Assembly (NCBI GenBank): GCA_021234155.1 | Contig: JAJEKV010000083.1 | Coordinates: forward strand, 1,701,932 to 1,765,931 | Length of the DNA stretch: 64,000 nt | Reading direction: 5' to 3' | Source of the DNA: Isoetes taiwanensis | Taxonomy: Eukaryota > Streptophyta > Lycopodiopsida > Isoetales > Isoetaceae | Shown here: positions 43,907 to 54,799 of the stretch, one piece after another | Position numbering within the stretch: the stretch's first letter is position 1 | How the letters are laid out: the number at the start of each line of letters is the position of its first letter | Translations under genes and position numbers: made by a program | The notes under the pieces: generated by a model | What the model was told of the DNA's origin: nothing | What the model saw: the letters and a program-made list of their open reading frames with translations, nothing else | Databases searched by the model: none

Positions 43907-44772
43907 ATGGCAAGAACTAAGCAAACCGCAAGGATCCATCCGAGGTGGTGTAAGGCCGTGATTACATTAGTCCAGCTTCTTCATCTGATACTGAAAGTCT
44001 CTCGATAGAATTCTCCTCCTTCGACCATGCCTAACGAAGACCGGAAAAGAAATCCGCGCCAGCCGGACGGCGGGGAGAAGCGGCTCCCGGAGTAAGTAGG
44101 GAGGTGCACTCGGTTCGAGACGAGAGGATGAAAATGTGAGAAGGCCGTGGCGAGAATGTGATGGGATTAATTATTGGGCAGCCGCCTCTTCTTTTCTTGC
44201 TCCTTCTCCTCTTGTTCCTCTGTGGAGGTGCAGGGACCTTCAAATCAAGGAGGAGGCCCACGCCCGGAAGGGGAAGGCGACCCGGGAATGTGGAGGAGGC
44301 GGTAGGGAAGACGGGCTTGAGGAACGGATCTTTGAGGAGGAGGCAGGGAAGAGTCTACGAAACAACGTGCTCCAAATGTTTGGGTGGGTGAGGGTAGAGG
44401 CCCGAAGCTTTAAGACGGCCTCTAGCATTAAAGCGCTTGATTAAGAAGTATCGGAAGAGCACCGAGATGGTCATTAAAAGCGTCTCCCATTTGCGGGCTC
44501 GCGGAGAGAGATTACGCAAAGAGTGTGGTGCGATACATCATACGATTCTGAAATTCAAGCTAACCGCCTTAAATGCTCTTCAAATGGCTTCTGGGCAAGC
44601 AGGTGTCGTCCACGTTTCTCGAGGACTCGCACTTGCGGTAATACATGCCAAGCGGGTGGATCATCATGCCAATGACATCTCTCGTCTTCACGATAAGGGA
44701 TCCCGAAGTACTATGGTCAAAATTTTATGGCTGAATAACAAGAAGAAAGACCCCCCAGAAAAAAGGCCATGA
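43907..44772 (+). CDS. Divergent histone H3, CENH3-like (frame broken as read)
   Basis: The start encodes MARTKQTAR, the invariant histone H3 N terminus. After a stretch of about 520 bp (long tail or intron; frames broken), an open frame from 44437 gives IKKYRKSTEMVI, matching the H3 alpha-N helix (IRKYQKSTELLI). Then come LNALQMAS (alpha-2) and VIHAKRV (the H3 AIHAKRV signature), followed by a degraded end resembling PKDI..ARRIR. Histone H3 packages DNA in nucleosomes. Many fold positions differ, and the segment between alpha-1 and alpha-2 appears 2-3 residues longer than in canonical H3, a CENH3 trait. This suggests the centromeric variant or another divergent variant, but the extra residues could be indel error. 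The same gene recurs at 58845. Confidence 0.6.
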
Positions 44773-45102
44773 AGTGCCTTTGTGTTTTTCATATGTATAA
44801 TATTTCTTAATGCAATGGCTTTATAAGCAATCTCTTAGTCCATTTCTTTCTTAGAAGCCTAGCCGCACTTTATATTTTTTTTTAATGTTATCGTGAGGGA
44901 TCACCGACGGTAACAAGCATTGTGCTTTTGTTGCACATAGTAGTCTTAAAATCGTGTGATCCAACCTAACCTAACCTAACCTAAAATGTGGGACAAATCT
45001 CCCCACAGCGGTCAGTCCCCTTTCATAATCGACAACGCTGCTTGAGTTCAAAAGTGGCCTTCTGGCTCTAAACATCTTCTTGTTTTTAGTGGTTTTGCCG
45101 CC

Positions 45103-45426
45103 ATGGATTGTTATGTGAAGTTCACGGAATGGTATGCATCCCCCTCATGACAACGAGGAAGTTCTTGGCCAACACGATTTATCCGTTCTATTGCAAGGAG
45201 TTGGACATCATGGCAAGCATGATGCGAGCTTGGATGCTATCGCTTGAGTTGCTTTAAACTTTCACCCGGCACCGCTTGGTCATTGCCGTCGCCCTTTGCG
45301 ATGTCCACGCCGTGGATTCCAAAACCAGCTCTAGAGGGGCTGACTTCCCATTTGCAAAGCGGGGAAGATGTTTTTTTTTCAAGAATCTTTATAATCCGGC
45401 TCCTCACGGCTCGTCCTTGTGCTTAA
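45103..45426 (+). CDS. Unidentified small gene of the duplicated block, block 1 copy
   Basis: Starts GCCGCCATGGATTGTT, a good start context shared with block 2 (59961), and continues VHGMVCI in the better-preserved copy. Both copies end at a TAA after CCTTGTGCT. As read, the frame changes several times. No family is recognised. Confidence 0.3.
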
Positions 45427-45538
45427 GAAGGTATCTTATTTCTCTTCTTGCATTTGCATTTGCTGCATTCTTGCATTAAACCAAACCGAAGATACAATCG
45501 GAAACAATGAAATCTTTAAATGAGGGGGGTTATGTGTG

Positions 45539-46502
45539 ATGATCTTTGACTATGACGTAAGAAATGGAGATAGATCTATAAGAAGAAGAGCAAAGAATGT
45601 AGGAGTTTTAGCCGACGCCTTGGCCTTAGGTGAACGAGGAGGAGGGAGATGATTACAAGGTGATGAGGATGGGGATGAGGATGAAAAGAAGTTGTCGACA
45701 TAGCGTAATTTTAGTGGAAGGCAAAGAATACTTATTGCTAAGTGATATCTTGAGGAACCCGTCTATGTTCTGAATGTGTGCTAGGGAAGGCGAGCTTATC
45801 GCTTACCTTGGCGAGAATGGGTAAACTTAGGCCTAGATTTTGAAGAGGATTTGGACAAAGAGATGTTTGAAGTATCTAATTATAACCGCAATGCTATAAA
45901 GCTTAAAGAAGCATATGAGAGGGCACGGAGTCTCGATTTGCTCAAAGATGAAGCGAATCTACCAGCGGAAGAAAAGAATTCCAGCGTCTCAGGTGCAAAG
46001 CTATATGACGGATCTACAAATTGGCGCCCTTGATCAATGGCAACATAAGCCTGGTAGATGAGGATAAATGTGAAGAAAGATAATCTTGAGGGTTCTTATT
46101 TGTGGGAAGTAGATGATTTTTCTTGCCCGACATGCACGCCGGGGCGGGAAAGATTGAAGGACTCTATATTGTTAAAATATATCAAGATTCGTTAATGGGG
46201 AGATAATCGTCGTCTGCGAACTTCGGTCCAAAGGTGCGAGTTTGTCTATTACCTCCGTGCATTATGCATGTTTGGGAACCATTCCCAATGGCATCAAACA
46301 CCTAAAAGGTGATAGCAATTCATTAGGGATGTTGTGTTACAATATTTTTTGACCAAGCCGGTCTGTGAGACAATATGTTAAATTTTTTAGTGCTGGCTTG
46401 ACTCACCCAAGGTTGGAAGCCGGGGTCGATAACATGGAAGTCATTGCCTTGTTGGATCGGTCTTGGCAGGGGATTGAAAAGAGCATGAAATTGACGGCTT
46501 GA
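45539..46502 (+). CDS. Unidentified acidic/coiled-coil protein, block 1 copy
   Basis: Reading across frames with the block 2 copy gives an acidic N-terminal part (EMEIDLSEEEQE; GDEDGDEDE), a coiled-coil-like part (AIKLKEAYERLESRFA) and a C-terminal globular part with VDDFS and a Cys-containing end. The expected length is about 320 residues. No family is recognised. Frame breaks here fall at the same kind of spots as elsewhere in the block. Confidence 0.35.
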
Positions 46503-46747
46503 GAAATTGGAAGTTATATGTTTTTCCAACTTGTATCGGTAAAATTATTTATGTCAGATTGTCCTTAGAAATTCCTAATAAAAATTATTTTATTTGTATT
46601 TATTCACATCCACAAATACATCGATCGATTTTACTGTCATATCTAGGTTTTATCGTCGTGTGATATCTATCTCGAAGAAATGAAATATTGGAAAAAACAA
46701 TTAATTTATTTATTCCTCACCTGCGATCTCAACTGTGTGACTCATGT

Positions 46748-46756
46748 TATAAATAG
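46748..46756 (+). promoter_or_regulatory. TATA box of small coiled-coil gene 1
   Basis: TATAAATAG, 91 bp before the ATG at 46839 and preceded by GTGTGACTCATG. The layout is shared with the genes at 47747 and in block 2. Confidence 0.65.
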
Positions 46757-46838
46757 AAGACCGATGTCCGCGGCCGACCTCCGTCGCCATAGCCTTGCTC
46801 ATCTTCTACTTCCATTTCCGCCTTCCACCTTCTACTCG

Positions 46839-47250
46839 ATGGCATCATCATCTTCCTCTAGCAAGCGACCAGCCAAGATAGCACTCCCCGGCCCCCAGGC
46901 TGCCCGTGGACATCACCCTTGCGGTGGTGATGAAGAGATTCAAGGAGATCCATGATGAAAACAACCGTCTGGTCGCCGAGAACAATGAGAGTGGTCGACA
47001 GTTTAGCCTTCACGGGGAGCTGCTGCACGAGGCGAGACGTTGAGCTCGTGGAAACATTAAGCCATGTACCAAGAGGCTGACGAGCCGCAGGGGGGCGGCG
47101 GCGGTTGAAACTACGCTCACATGATTTCGAGGCCTTAGAAGATATGGAGAAGAAGCTCCGAAGCCGGGAGGATGAGAACGCAACCTTTTACGCCATTTGC
47201 CGGGACATGAAAATCAGCTAGAGGATCATGAAAGATCCCTAGCCGGTTGT
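46839..47250 (+). CDS. Ser-rich small coiled-coil protein, member 1
   Basis: It begins MASSSSSSKRPAK. After a frame change comes DITLAVVMKRFKEIHDENN, a heptad-like helix continuing RLVAENN. A second helix, FEALEDMEKKLRSRED, comes near the end, where the frame stops at about 47,220. The expected size is about 135 residues. It is probably an oligomerising nuclear or cytosolic protein; no family is recognised. Close relatives are at 47747, 61716 and 62633, and a more distant one at 49537. Two or three small indels break the frame as read. Confidence 0.5.
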
Positions 47251-47639
47251 ATCTATCTATTTTTGCTTCAAAGAAAAGTTTTCTCTATTTTTGCTTCTAT
47301 CTATCTGTTGTTCCAATGTATGTTGTTTTATTAAAATATCACCACGGCCCAAATGCCTTGCTTGCAATTAGGTAGCAATCAATGGATTTGCGTCGTGTGA
47401 TCTCCATGCCGATTCTATTTTGCTTCAATGAGAAGTTCTATCTTTAGTTATGTATCGATAAAATTACTTATGTATAGATTGTATCACGAAATTATCAATA
47501 AAAATTATCACTGAGCTTTCTCTGGAAGAAAAGGCGTTAGAAAAATAACGGTCCTTTTTCCCTGACCAGCGAGCGCGGTCGATTTTCGACCCCACGGCAT
47601 CCTTGGCGTCGTGTGACTCAAGCTACTCACAAATCCTGT

Positions 47640-47648
47640 TATAAATAG
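47640..47648 (+). promoter_or_regulatory. TATA box of small coiled-coil gene 2
   Basis: TATAAATAG, 107 bp before the ATG at 47747. GGCGTCGTGTGACTC lies about 20-35 bp upstream. Confidence 0.65.
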
Positions 47649-47746
47649 AAGACTTTCTATCTTGCCTTGACCTCAGATCCTCTTCCGCCTTAGCCTTCTT
47701 ACGCTCATCTTCTCCCCCCTTCCCCTTCCTTCGCCTTCTCCTCCAG

Positions 47747-48100
47747 ATGGCATCTTCATCCTCCTCCGACCAGCGGCAGCGCCCGGAAGCTACCCGCCCG
47801 GACATCACCCTTCTTTGTGGTGATGAAAAGATTCAAAGAGGTTCACGGCAAAACAACCGTCTAAAATCGCCGAAGATGGGCGGTGGGACGAAATAGAATT
47901 CACTAGGGGGCTGCTGCATGAGCGAGACCTTGAGCTCGCAAACAACATTAACCCAGTGGGTAGAGGCCAATAGTAGAGGTCGGCGATTTTAAGCGCACAA
48001 CATTTCGCAGCTAGAAGATATGGAAAGAAGCTTGAAATGCGGAGGATGAGAGCGCAGCTTTTGACCCCTTTCGGGATCATGAAGATCCAGCCATTGTATA
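47747..48100 (+). CDS. Ser-rich small coiled-coil protein, member 2
   Basis: A tandem paralogue of member 1, about 835 bp downstream when measured between the shared 3' blocks (AATTAGGTAGCAATCAATGG at 47,37x and 48,20x). It starts MASSSSS; the GACATCACC..GTGGTGATGAAAAG block encodes the same VVMKR helix start, and LEDMER.L is near the end. The product is not identified. Frameshifts are present as read. Confidence 0.45.
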
Positions 48101-48603
48101 TATATTTTTGTTTCAAAGAAAAATTTGCTCTATTTCTTGCTTCTATCATTCTCTTGTTTTGTTTTATTAAAAGATCACCGACCTTGAAATGCCATTCTTG
48201 CAATTAGGTAGCAATCAATGGATTTCCGCGTCGTATGATCTCCACGACGCATTACCTCGTTGTATGTATAAATTCATAATTTATTAATGGAAAAGTGTAT
48301 GTAACACAAATATCTAGCTAGATTATGTGATATAACTTGGAGGTAAATGTTTGCATGTGGATGACAACGTCTATTCACGCGTGGCTTGTGGATGACAACG
48401 TCATGCCAAGGCGTGACATCTTTTGCCACAATAACAACATCTTTTTTATGCGGCCTGCATACTTTGCGGCTAGGATATGGCCGGATCCCATGATGCGAAC
48501 ATAGGCTACCGTTGCCCCTAATTGCATGCTATAATTTAGCCTCGTAGGATTATTACACAACTTTATCGGTGCTCACCGTAGATTCCAACGTATCTCTAGT
48601 TTC

Positions 48604-48612
48604 TATATAAAG
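48604..48612 (+). promoter_or_regulatory. TATA box of gene at 48703
   Basis: TATATAAAG, 99 bp before the ATG, conserved at about 63,504 in block 2. Confidence 0.6.
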
Positions 48613-48702
48613 CGTCGGAGGCCTTTGTCTTCTCCTATCCATATCTTACGTTTCTACCACATCAAATCCTCGACCATCACTCCTGTTCTCCCATCACTTT
48701 CA

Positions 48703-49110
48703 ATGGCCTCCGGCTCGGTTCCATCCTGAGATCTTGTCTCAAGTTTTGGTCAAGGAAATTGAGAACATTCGCTACCGGAGAGGGGGATCCGCCTTCTAAA
48801 GAAAAGAATGATGAAGGCGTGTAAAAATCAAGCTGGTTTTGCGCGGAGAAAAGGCCACCTTCTGAGGGGAGGTGATTTTGAGTCGCGACAATCACGGCGC
48901 TTTAGGCCAGCACTGCGGCGCCAGATCTAACCTCCAAGAGAGCTTAGGGCATAATCAAAGGGAGAGGTTTGGGCCCAACTTCGATGTGAGGAAGATAAGG
49001 TTGCGGAATATGAGAACGTGGTTGGGGGCGGGCAATCATGTTGGAGGAGCGGAAAAAAAAAATTATCTTTGCCCTCCGGAAGAGCTTGCCCGATCATAGG
49101 CATCGGGCTC
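48703..49110 (+). CDS. Small TATA-led gene with helical protein, block 1 copy
   Basis: It begins Met-Ala-Ser-Gly-Ser and then, after a frame change, EILSQVLVKEIENIR, resembling the DI.L.VLMKR.KE helix of its neighbours. Later parts are helical (RLLEMRTW-like). The frame is broken in both copies at different points. It probably belongs to the same family but is more diverged. The 3' end is uncertain. Confidence 0.35.
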
Positions 49111-49443
49111 CTCCTAGAGGGCGTTTTTTAATGTTTGTAATTGGTTTTATTTTTCAATGGGAAAAGTTTTTTTGACAAATGTACCAGAATATTCGTTTCC
49201 TATTTTTAATTTTCAATATCCGTGGTAGAGAATGACAAAGACGGATCACACGAAACTCTTCATAGGGTTTTAAAGCTCGTGTCTGAATTCAGCGTGGTGT
49301 GATATCGATTAGTTAGAATAGTTATTAATGTTCAGGTGACCGATTTACCATTAATGTGTTCTAGCGGACAACCCAGCAGAATCCCCCATCGACACGTCGC
49401 GGCCAAATGAAAGGTGTGTTTAATATGTTCAAGCGCTAATATG

Positions 49444-49450
49444 TATAAAT
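49444..49450 (+). promoter_or_regulatory. TATA box of gene at 49537
   Basis: TATAAAT, 93 bp before the ATG. Confidence 0.5.
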
Positions 49451-49536
49451 TGAGGTCCTTGCATGTGCTCCTTCCGCCCGGTTAGAGTCTTTGCTCCTCA
49501 CTTCTATAATCTTAACGTCCCTCCCATTTGTCATCT

Positions 49537-49996
49537 ATGGCCTCCACATCCTCAACGATAATGGAAAACGCAAGAGGATAGAACTCCTTCGACATAGTGT
49601 TGGGTGTTCTAATGAAGAGGTTGAAGGAGCAAGATGATCTTCTAAAGGAAAACACGTTACAATTCAGCGAGAAAGAAGAAGAGAATGAATTCAACCTTCT
49701 CATGCTTCACCCGAGCGGAGAGGCAAATCGAATGCGGTTGAATAGAAATTTTAGACGGATGGATGACATGCCCCAACAAAGCTGCCGAGGTGGTTATGGC
49801 CGACAGAGGATGCTAATTGACGAGAAAGAACACGTTGTGCTATTGGGACGGGGAGGCGGGACATGTACAAAGAGATGGTGGACAGATGGAGGAACGTTTG
49901 GATAGGGTGATTGCTCGCTTGAGGGGAAGAGAGATGAAGACGAAGACGAGGGCGGGTCATGATGATGATGATGAAGATAATGAAGAAGAGCTGTGA
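49537..49996 (+). CDS. Small coiled-coil protein with acidic tail, member 4
   Basis: It begins MASTSSTIMENA and, after an in-frame stop likely due to an indel, gives DIVLGVLMKRLKEQDDLLKE, clearly related to the DITLAVVMKRFKE helix of the 46839 gene. Charged coiled coil follows, with MEERLDRVIARLRGRE and an acidic C terminus (DDDDEDNEEEL, TGA at 49994-49996). An open frame runs from 49597 to 49905. The expected length is about 150 residues. The acidic tail suggests interaction with basic proteins such as histones, but that is inference. Confidence 0.45.
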
Positions 49997-49999
49997 CCG

Positions 50000-50601
50000 A
50001 GCAACAATGAGTCGTTGTATTTTGTTTTTCAATGTAACATCTTTCACAACTTTAATCAAAAAGTAACCCTTTTTTATTATTATCTTGTAAAGCTTCACAC
50101 CACGACCACATAAATGCAAGCAATAGCGAACTCCCAATGTTAAGCCCGTGTAATCTGAAATAAGATCACCTGACGAAACTCTGGTTGTGCAAACAAGGTT
50201 GGAGGCAAGTGCTTGCGCCGTAGAACATGCTACACATTACAAGTATCTTTACCCATTCTTGTCTCTTAGATCTCCCTTTGTTGCGATGCTAGTGGGGCCT
50301 AAATTTTGCCAAGCAACTTTTCCGTTTCTCTTCAGCAAAGATATGCCAATGGTGTTTTACGACTTCGGGTTTTCAAAGCGACCTTCTTGTAAATTTAGCC
50401 ATCGCCCTTCTATAAAACCACTCGTCATCCGTCTTGGGGTTGGTTCCCACATTTCACCCCTCTTTGAGTGTTACGATGAAAGCTATTTTAGCTTTTTATC
50501 GACTTCTCCATGCCTTGTGCACTCCCCATCTTTGCTAGGCTTCCATACTTCCTAAAAACCAAGGTGCATGAGCCCAAAAGTGTGTGCAAGTAGTGGTGAC
50601 T
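50000..50601. other. No confident gene
   Basis: Probably the 3' flank of two convergent genes (plus-strand 49537 and minus-strand 50602-52988). A plus-strand ORF at 50187-50555 is unsupported. The opposite strand reads like more of the minus-strand gene in places. Confidence 0.3.
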
Positions 50602-52988
50602 TCACTCTCTCCCATGCTTTATGAAAGCTTTAATAAATTTGTTATTCGCACCCGCGAACATTTCATCTTCTCTTGTGAGGTCCATTCTCACGAATATATG
50701 GAACAATTCCGCACAATGCATCCCATGCTTTTTTTCCTCAATGCCTAGCAGGCGCCATCTGTGCGGTCTGCTCCGCATCAACCAGCAATTTTTCAAATTC
50801 ATAGACCTTTTCTCCCATCGGTTTCCGTTCGAGCCTCTCTATGATTCTTTATGAAGCGTTGAAGCTTCATCCTCAATTGACACCTTCGGCACACTTGTTC
50901 TTCTGCCCGTTTCTCATCGAGCTCTAATCTTACATTGCCACCATGCAAACCTGCTTCTGATAGAACATGTTCAACTCTACGAATTCCTTCCTCTCTTCTC
51001 TTCTTATACGAAATGTTCCACACGACCGTGGCGACTCAAAATATCATCTTGTCGATGATTCTCACAAAAGCGCGGCAAAGTCACGGATATGAACCCTCTC
51101 TAATGGAATGGGGAAAATGCCATGGAACTTGGGATCTTCTTCTTCTCCTCTATTAGAGCATTTGCTTGTTAAGGACAAGGTTGAAACATCTTCCCATGCC
51201 GACTTCCTTTGCATGATTGCAAGATCATAACAACTTTTGCATGTTCCTTGTCCTCCTCCACTTATGTTGTACATTGCTTTCGGTTTTAAATCAGGCGCCA
51301 AGTGAAAAATTACTTTGTAAGATCCATAGTGATCTACTTGCAATTTTCCTCCCTCGAATCTAGATATTAGACTCGGGATGTCGTTTGATTGAACACCCAT
51401 TCAAAACCTCGTGGGTTTCTTTTCGAACTTTAAAGAGACCTAACCACCGGTGTCATCTTGATTGACATGAGAACCATTTTTCATGCGCTTCTTCTCCTCA
51501 TCCGTCACCTCTACATCTTTTTTGTTATTCTTGTTCTCTTTGATTTAGCATGTGCAATTGCATTCTCAATTGCTCTATTCATGATGACAACGGATACCCT
51601 CTCATACTTCTCAAACTTGATCGGTTCCATTTCATCCAATTTTTATGCAAACTTCAATCTCACCATTAGTTTTACGAATCTGTTAAGTCATAATATTTGA
51701 CAAGGAATTGTAAGAGAGTAACCAGTCAACCCAAAGATTATTATGTTCATTCATTTCAACTATATCACAACAATCCTTGCCATTCTTATCTTTATGGCTA
51801 TGGCCCAGGACCAAGACATTCAACGTGGTGCATCTCTCCTAATATGGCATACACCATCTTTGTCCTAGTAACCCTTGTATTCTCGACAATTTGGACGTGG
51901 AGCAGAATACTTTTTTGTGCCATTCTTTTCAACGCTTAGGTGGAATGGCTTGAATAGAAACCTTAACAAAGCCTACTGATGCCTACATCATCACAAACAC
52001 ATGCATCTCCGCCGCTTCTAACTTCTTGTAGATCTCCCCCAGTACCATTTCCAATACCATCTTCTTGAGAGGAGAGTTGTAGGGTGACAAATCATGTCCA
52101 CTATCTCCCCTTAAATTAGGTTCTTCTTCACTAAGATTGCTTCTAGTTTCCCCGGATCTTAAGCGGCCTTTTGCTAGTGTTCTAAAAGCGGACCTTGTGG
52201 CGCGACCACCTCGTCTGAATGCACCTGATCAAACTTCCAGTTCCTCTATCGATTAATAATGCTTCTTCCCTTTCTACAAGCCAAGGGTGTTTTCTTCAAA
52301 TTCTTTAACCTACATTTGAAGCCCAAAGTTTGCTCTTTGAGCTCTTGGATCTTTTCTTAAGCTGCCCTATCACCAATTTGGACTTCTCCACTTTCATTAT
52401 CTCAAAGTTTCCCTCCCCAAGCCGTCATTCCTTTCCTTCATCACAATTGGAGTAATGAGCGAGAGAAAAAAGAGCTGCTGGTTTAAGTTATAATTCTCTT
52501 GTGACAATCGGGCAGCTCATCTCAAAAACTGTATTCGATTCGAATGCCTTCATCCTCTCAATCTCTCACAATATCCCAAGAGGCCGGAGTTACCGTCACC
52601 ACAAAATCGGACTAAACTTGAAACGTCCGAAATGACGGTTTCTTATCCCCTCAACGGATCAATGGATATAAACGCCATCCGCCCGGATGCCGATACTTTT
52701 TGAGCACACCGAAAAATACGTCGAGTCTAAGTTCTTATTTTTAGACCTCTTTTTGGAACAAGACTGGAGCATATTCACGAAATGTTGGATCCTTATCCAC
52801 ACATCATTTGGAGCTTCCATATTGCGTGGATGTACGGCGAAATGAATGTTGTACAATTTGTATGCTTGGAAGACAATTAAGCCGTTTGAGACTTCGGTCA
52901 AATTACTAACCTCGTTTTTGAAATTTGCAACGCATATGGAAAAGTCCATTCTCCTACAATCCATGCTTTTATACAAAAGCAAATTCAA
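50602..52988 (-). CDS. Unidentified minus-strand gene with coiled-coil segments (frame broken)
   Basis: A chain of minus-strand open frames in consistent order and near-contiguous: 52988-52659, coiled-coil pieces near 52.35 kb (KIQELKEQTLGFKCRLK) and 51.6 kb (FEKYERVSVVIMNRAIENA), 51400-51062 (SRFEGGKLQVDHYGSYKVIF; CKSCYDLAIMQ; ERVHIRDFAAL), 51023-50799 (RRVEHVLSEAGLHGG, QLRMKLQRFI) and 50802-50602. Charged coiled-coil composition and good protein texture on this strand argue for one gene of about 700-800 codons broken by small indels. Its 5' part (about 52.9 kb) is duplicated at 54.8 kb. No family is recognised. Confidence 0.35.
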
Positions 52989-53400
52989 AATTAATTGTAG
53001 GGGGTTGAAGCTTGTATTGGGATGAAGTAGATCCTATTCTGAACTTTTAACATGTCGCGAATCGGCCCTTCAACGAAGTCTAATACAAAGCTTCAACCAC
53101 ATTCAAATTTTTGAAATGTAGAAGGAATGGACTCTAAATGAAAATAGGGCAAGACAAAAATCGGTGATCGCATGATTGGTGACAAAACCAAGAGACACCT
53201 TCATGAGTTTCCTGGGTATGCTATAATGCAAGTGGCTTTTAGAAGCCACGTTTGGGCCAATAAATGTCCGACAACAAAATTAAAATGGCATAGGCCATAG
53301 ATATCGATTCCCTTATTCCCAGGAGAATATTCTAAGCAAATCGGCCGGGAAAAAAAAAAAAAGAAATATGGCGTGGAATGGCGATGGAGGCCATTTTAGT
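52895..53400. repeat. Direct repeat, copy 1 (about 0.5 kb)
   Basis: Matches 54800-55315. Shared blocks are AAATTTGCAACGCATATGGA, AAAGTCCATTCTCCT.CAATC, TGAAATGTAGAAGG and GGTGATGGAGGCCATT (with variants). Confidence 0.8.
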
Positions 53401-53972
53401 TCATAAAACATAATATAACTTGGAATGATAGATATTTTATATGCAAATGGGAGACTAAATGGAGGGGACTTGTGTTTAGTTTTGAATTTGACAACAAATA
53501 AGAAAGTGGATCACGATCACTTAATTTAGTGTGTTCCATTTTGTTGCATATGTACTATTAAACTGGGTGATCCTGAAAAATAATATGCTCTTTGAAAGGG
53601 ATGATGACTTATGTACTTAAGAGTGGTAACACATGTGCAGGTAAAAAAAAGCTAGGTATTCGTGGAATTAGAAGCAAAAACTTTTTACATTCAAAATTTT
53701 TTATGGTCGTATGGCTTTACATCATTTTGTAAGTTTAAATGTCCTGAGGGCTTCAACTATTCACAACAAAAAGCCCTGAGGTTTGCTTGGTCATGGTAGA
53801 AGCTGGAGGCAAGCTTCGACTAAAACAAGGAAAAAAAAATAGGTGTTTCCTTTATAACAAATTTCATTCATCTCAGCTTCATCATGCGCAAAAAAAAAAT
53901 AAAACGGAGTTGAATGCTTAAGAAAAGAAAGAAAAACATGCATGTACCATGAACTAACGCCATGAGCTCCTC
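53401..53972. other. No gene seen
   Basis: AT-rich, with several short A runs. Confidence 0.4.
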
Positions 53973-54263
53973 TCAGTCCCGTTCGTCTTCAACTTCTTCA
54001 TCTTCATCATCTTTCATCATCTTCTCCGTGAATACTCATTTCGAAGAATCTCTATCCGGCCTTCAAGAACACACTGTTGGATGAACTCACCTTTCCCGAA
54101 ATTTCCTCGATTCCTCATTCTCAGGTTCCTCGGAATCGGAGGAATCGAAGGCATTCGTAGCTGAACCGAGTGGCGGGGAGGGAGCTGGAGGAACACCTCT
54201 TCCGGCCGTGCATTAGGCTCTTGGAGGACACCTCAGGCTCTTCCAAGTAGCTGATCTCTTCAT
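53973..54263 (-). CDS. Possible small minus-strand gene with acidic C terminus
   Basis: The minus-strand ATG at 54263 opens MKRSATWKS. Across frame changes come FDSSDSEEPENEES, then VLEGRIEILRNEY, and an acidic end KDDEDEEVEDERD before TGA at 53975-53973. The acidic tail is like that of the 49537 protein. The plus strand reads as a poly-Ser frame (53962 on), the complement of the acidic codons. Unidentified. Confidence 0.3.
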
Positions 54264-54799
54264 GGCGATGGACTAGAGAAATTGGGCGAGGATCTAGCAA
54301 AGATGGAAGTGAGATTGGGGAGAATGGGCTAATCTGAAACTGGAATAGATATAGGCTGGATTAGACGTGGAAAATCGTAGGAATGATTGATCCTATCAAC
54401 CATCATTACATGCCATTATGTGCATATCTAAATTTGAAATCACAATATCTTCCTTTTTAACCTATACCTAAATATCAATATCTTCCTTTTTTGGCTTATT
54501 CCTAAATAGCCAATATCTTCCTTTTAACCTTATTCCTAAACCTATATGATTTGAGTTTAACTTGGATGAACAATCGATATAATTGGTTTAACATACTATT
54601 TAATGTAGATGCTCGTACACTATGATAATTGGGTTTAAAAAAAACACTCCAAACCCTCCTCGGGAAACCACCTAGAAGTGCCTAATTCCTCACTTGTGTT
54701 TAAGTTTAATTTGACAACAAGCAACTTCCATCTTGTGTAGATCATGACGCCAGCGAATCAAGGTGTGGTATTTTTATGCCTCAACACAATTAAGCGTGT
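54264..54799. other. No gene seen; short tandem AT-rich repeats
   Basis: At about 54,440-54,545 a unit containing CAATATCTTCCTTTT(T/A) and CTTATTCCTAAA is repeated three times. No gene is supported. Confidence 0.5.

Larger units (their letters stand above)
42781..49110 (+). repeat. Large direct duplication, block 1 (about 6.3 kb)
   Basis: It aligns in order with 57757-64000 (offset about 14.9 kb). Anchors include CGTTGACACGTGTTTACAAA, the histone H3-like gene, TTCACGGAATGGTATGCATC, TATAAATAGAAGACC and CATAGGCATCGGGCTCC. Long identical runs alternate with short clusters of differences. The second copy reaches the window edge, so the true length may be greater. Confidence 0.93.

Noticed and set aside
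44961-44984. Short run of CCTAA repeats that resembles telomere sequence
   Set aside because: Only four units, not the plant CCCTAAA unit, and the block 2 counterpart near 59,810 is different. Too short for an interstitial telomere claim.
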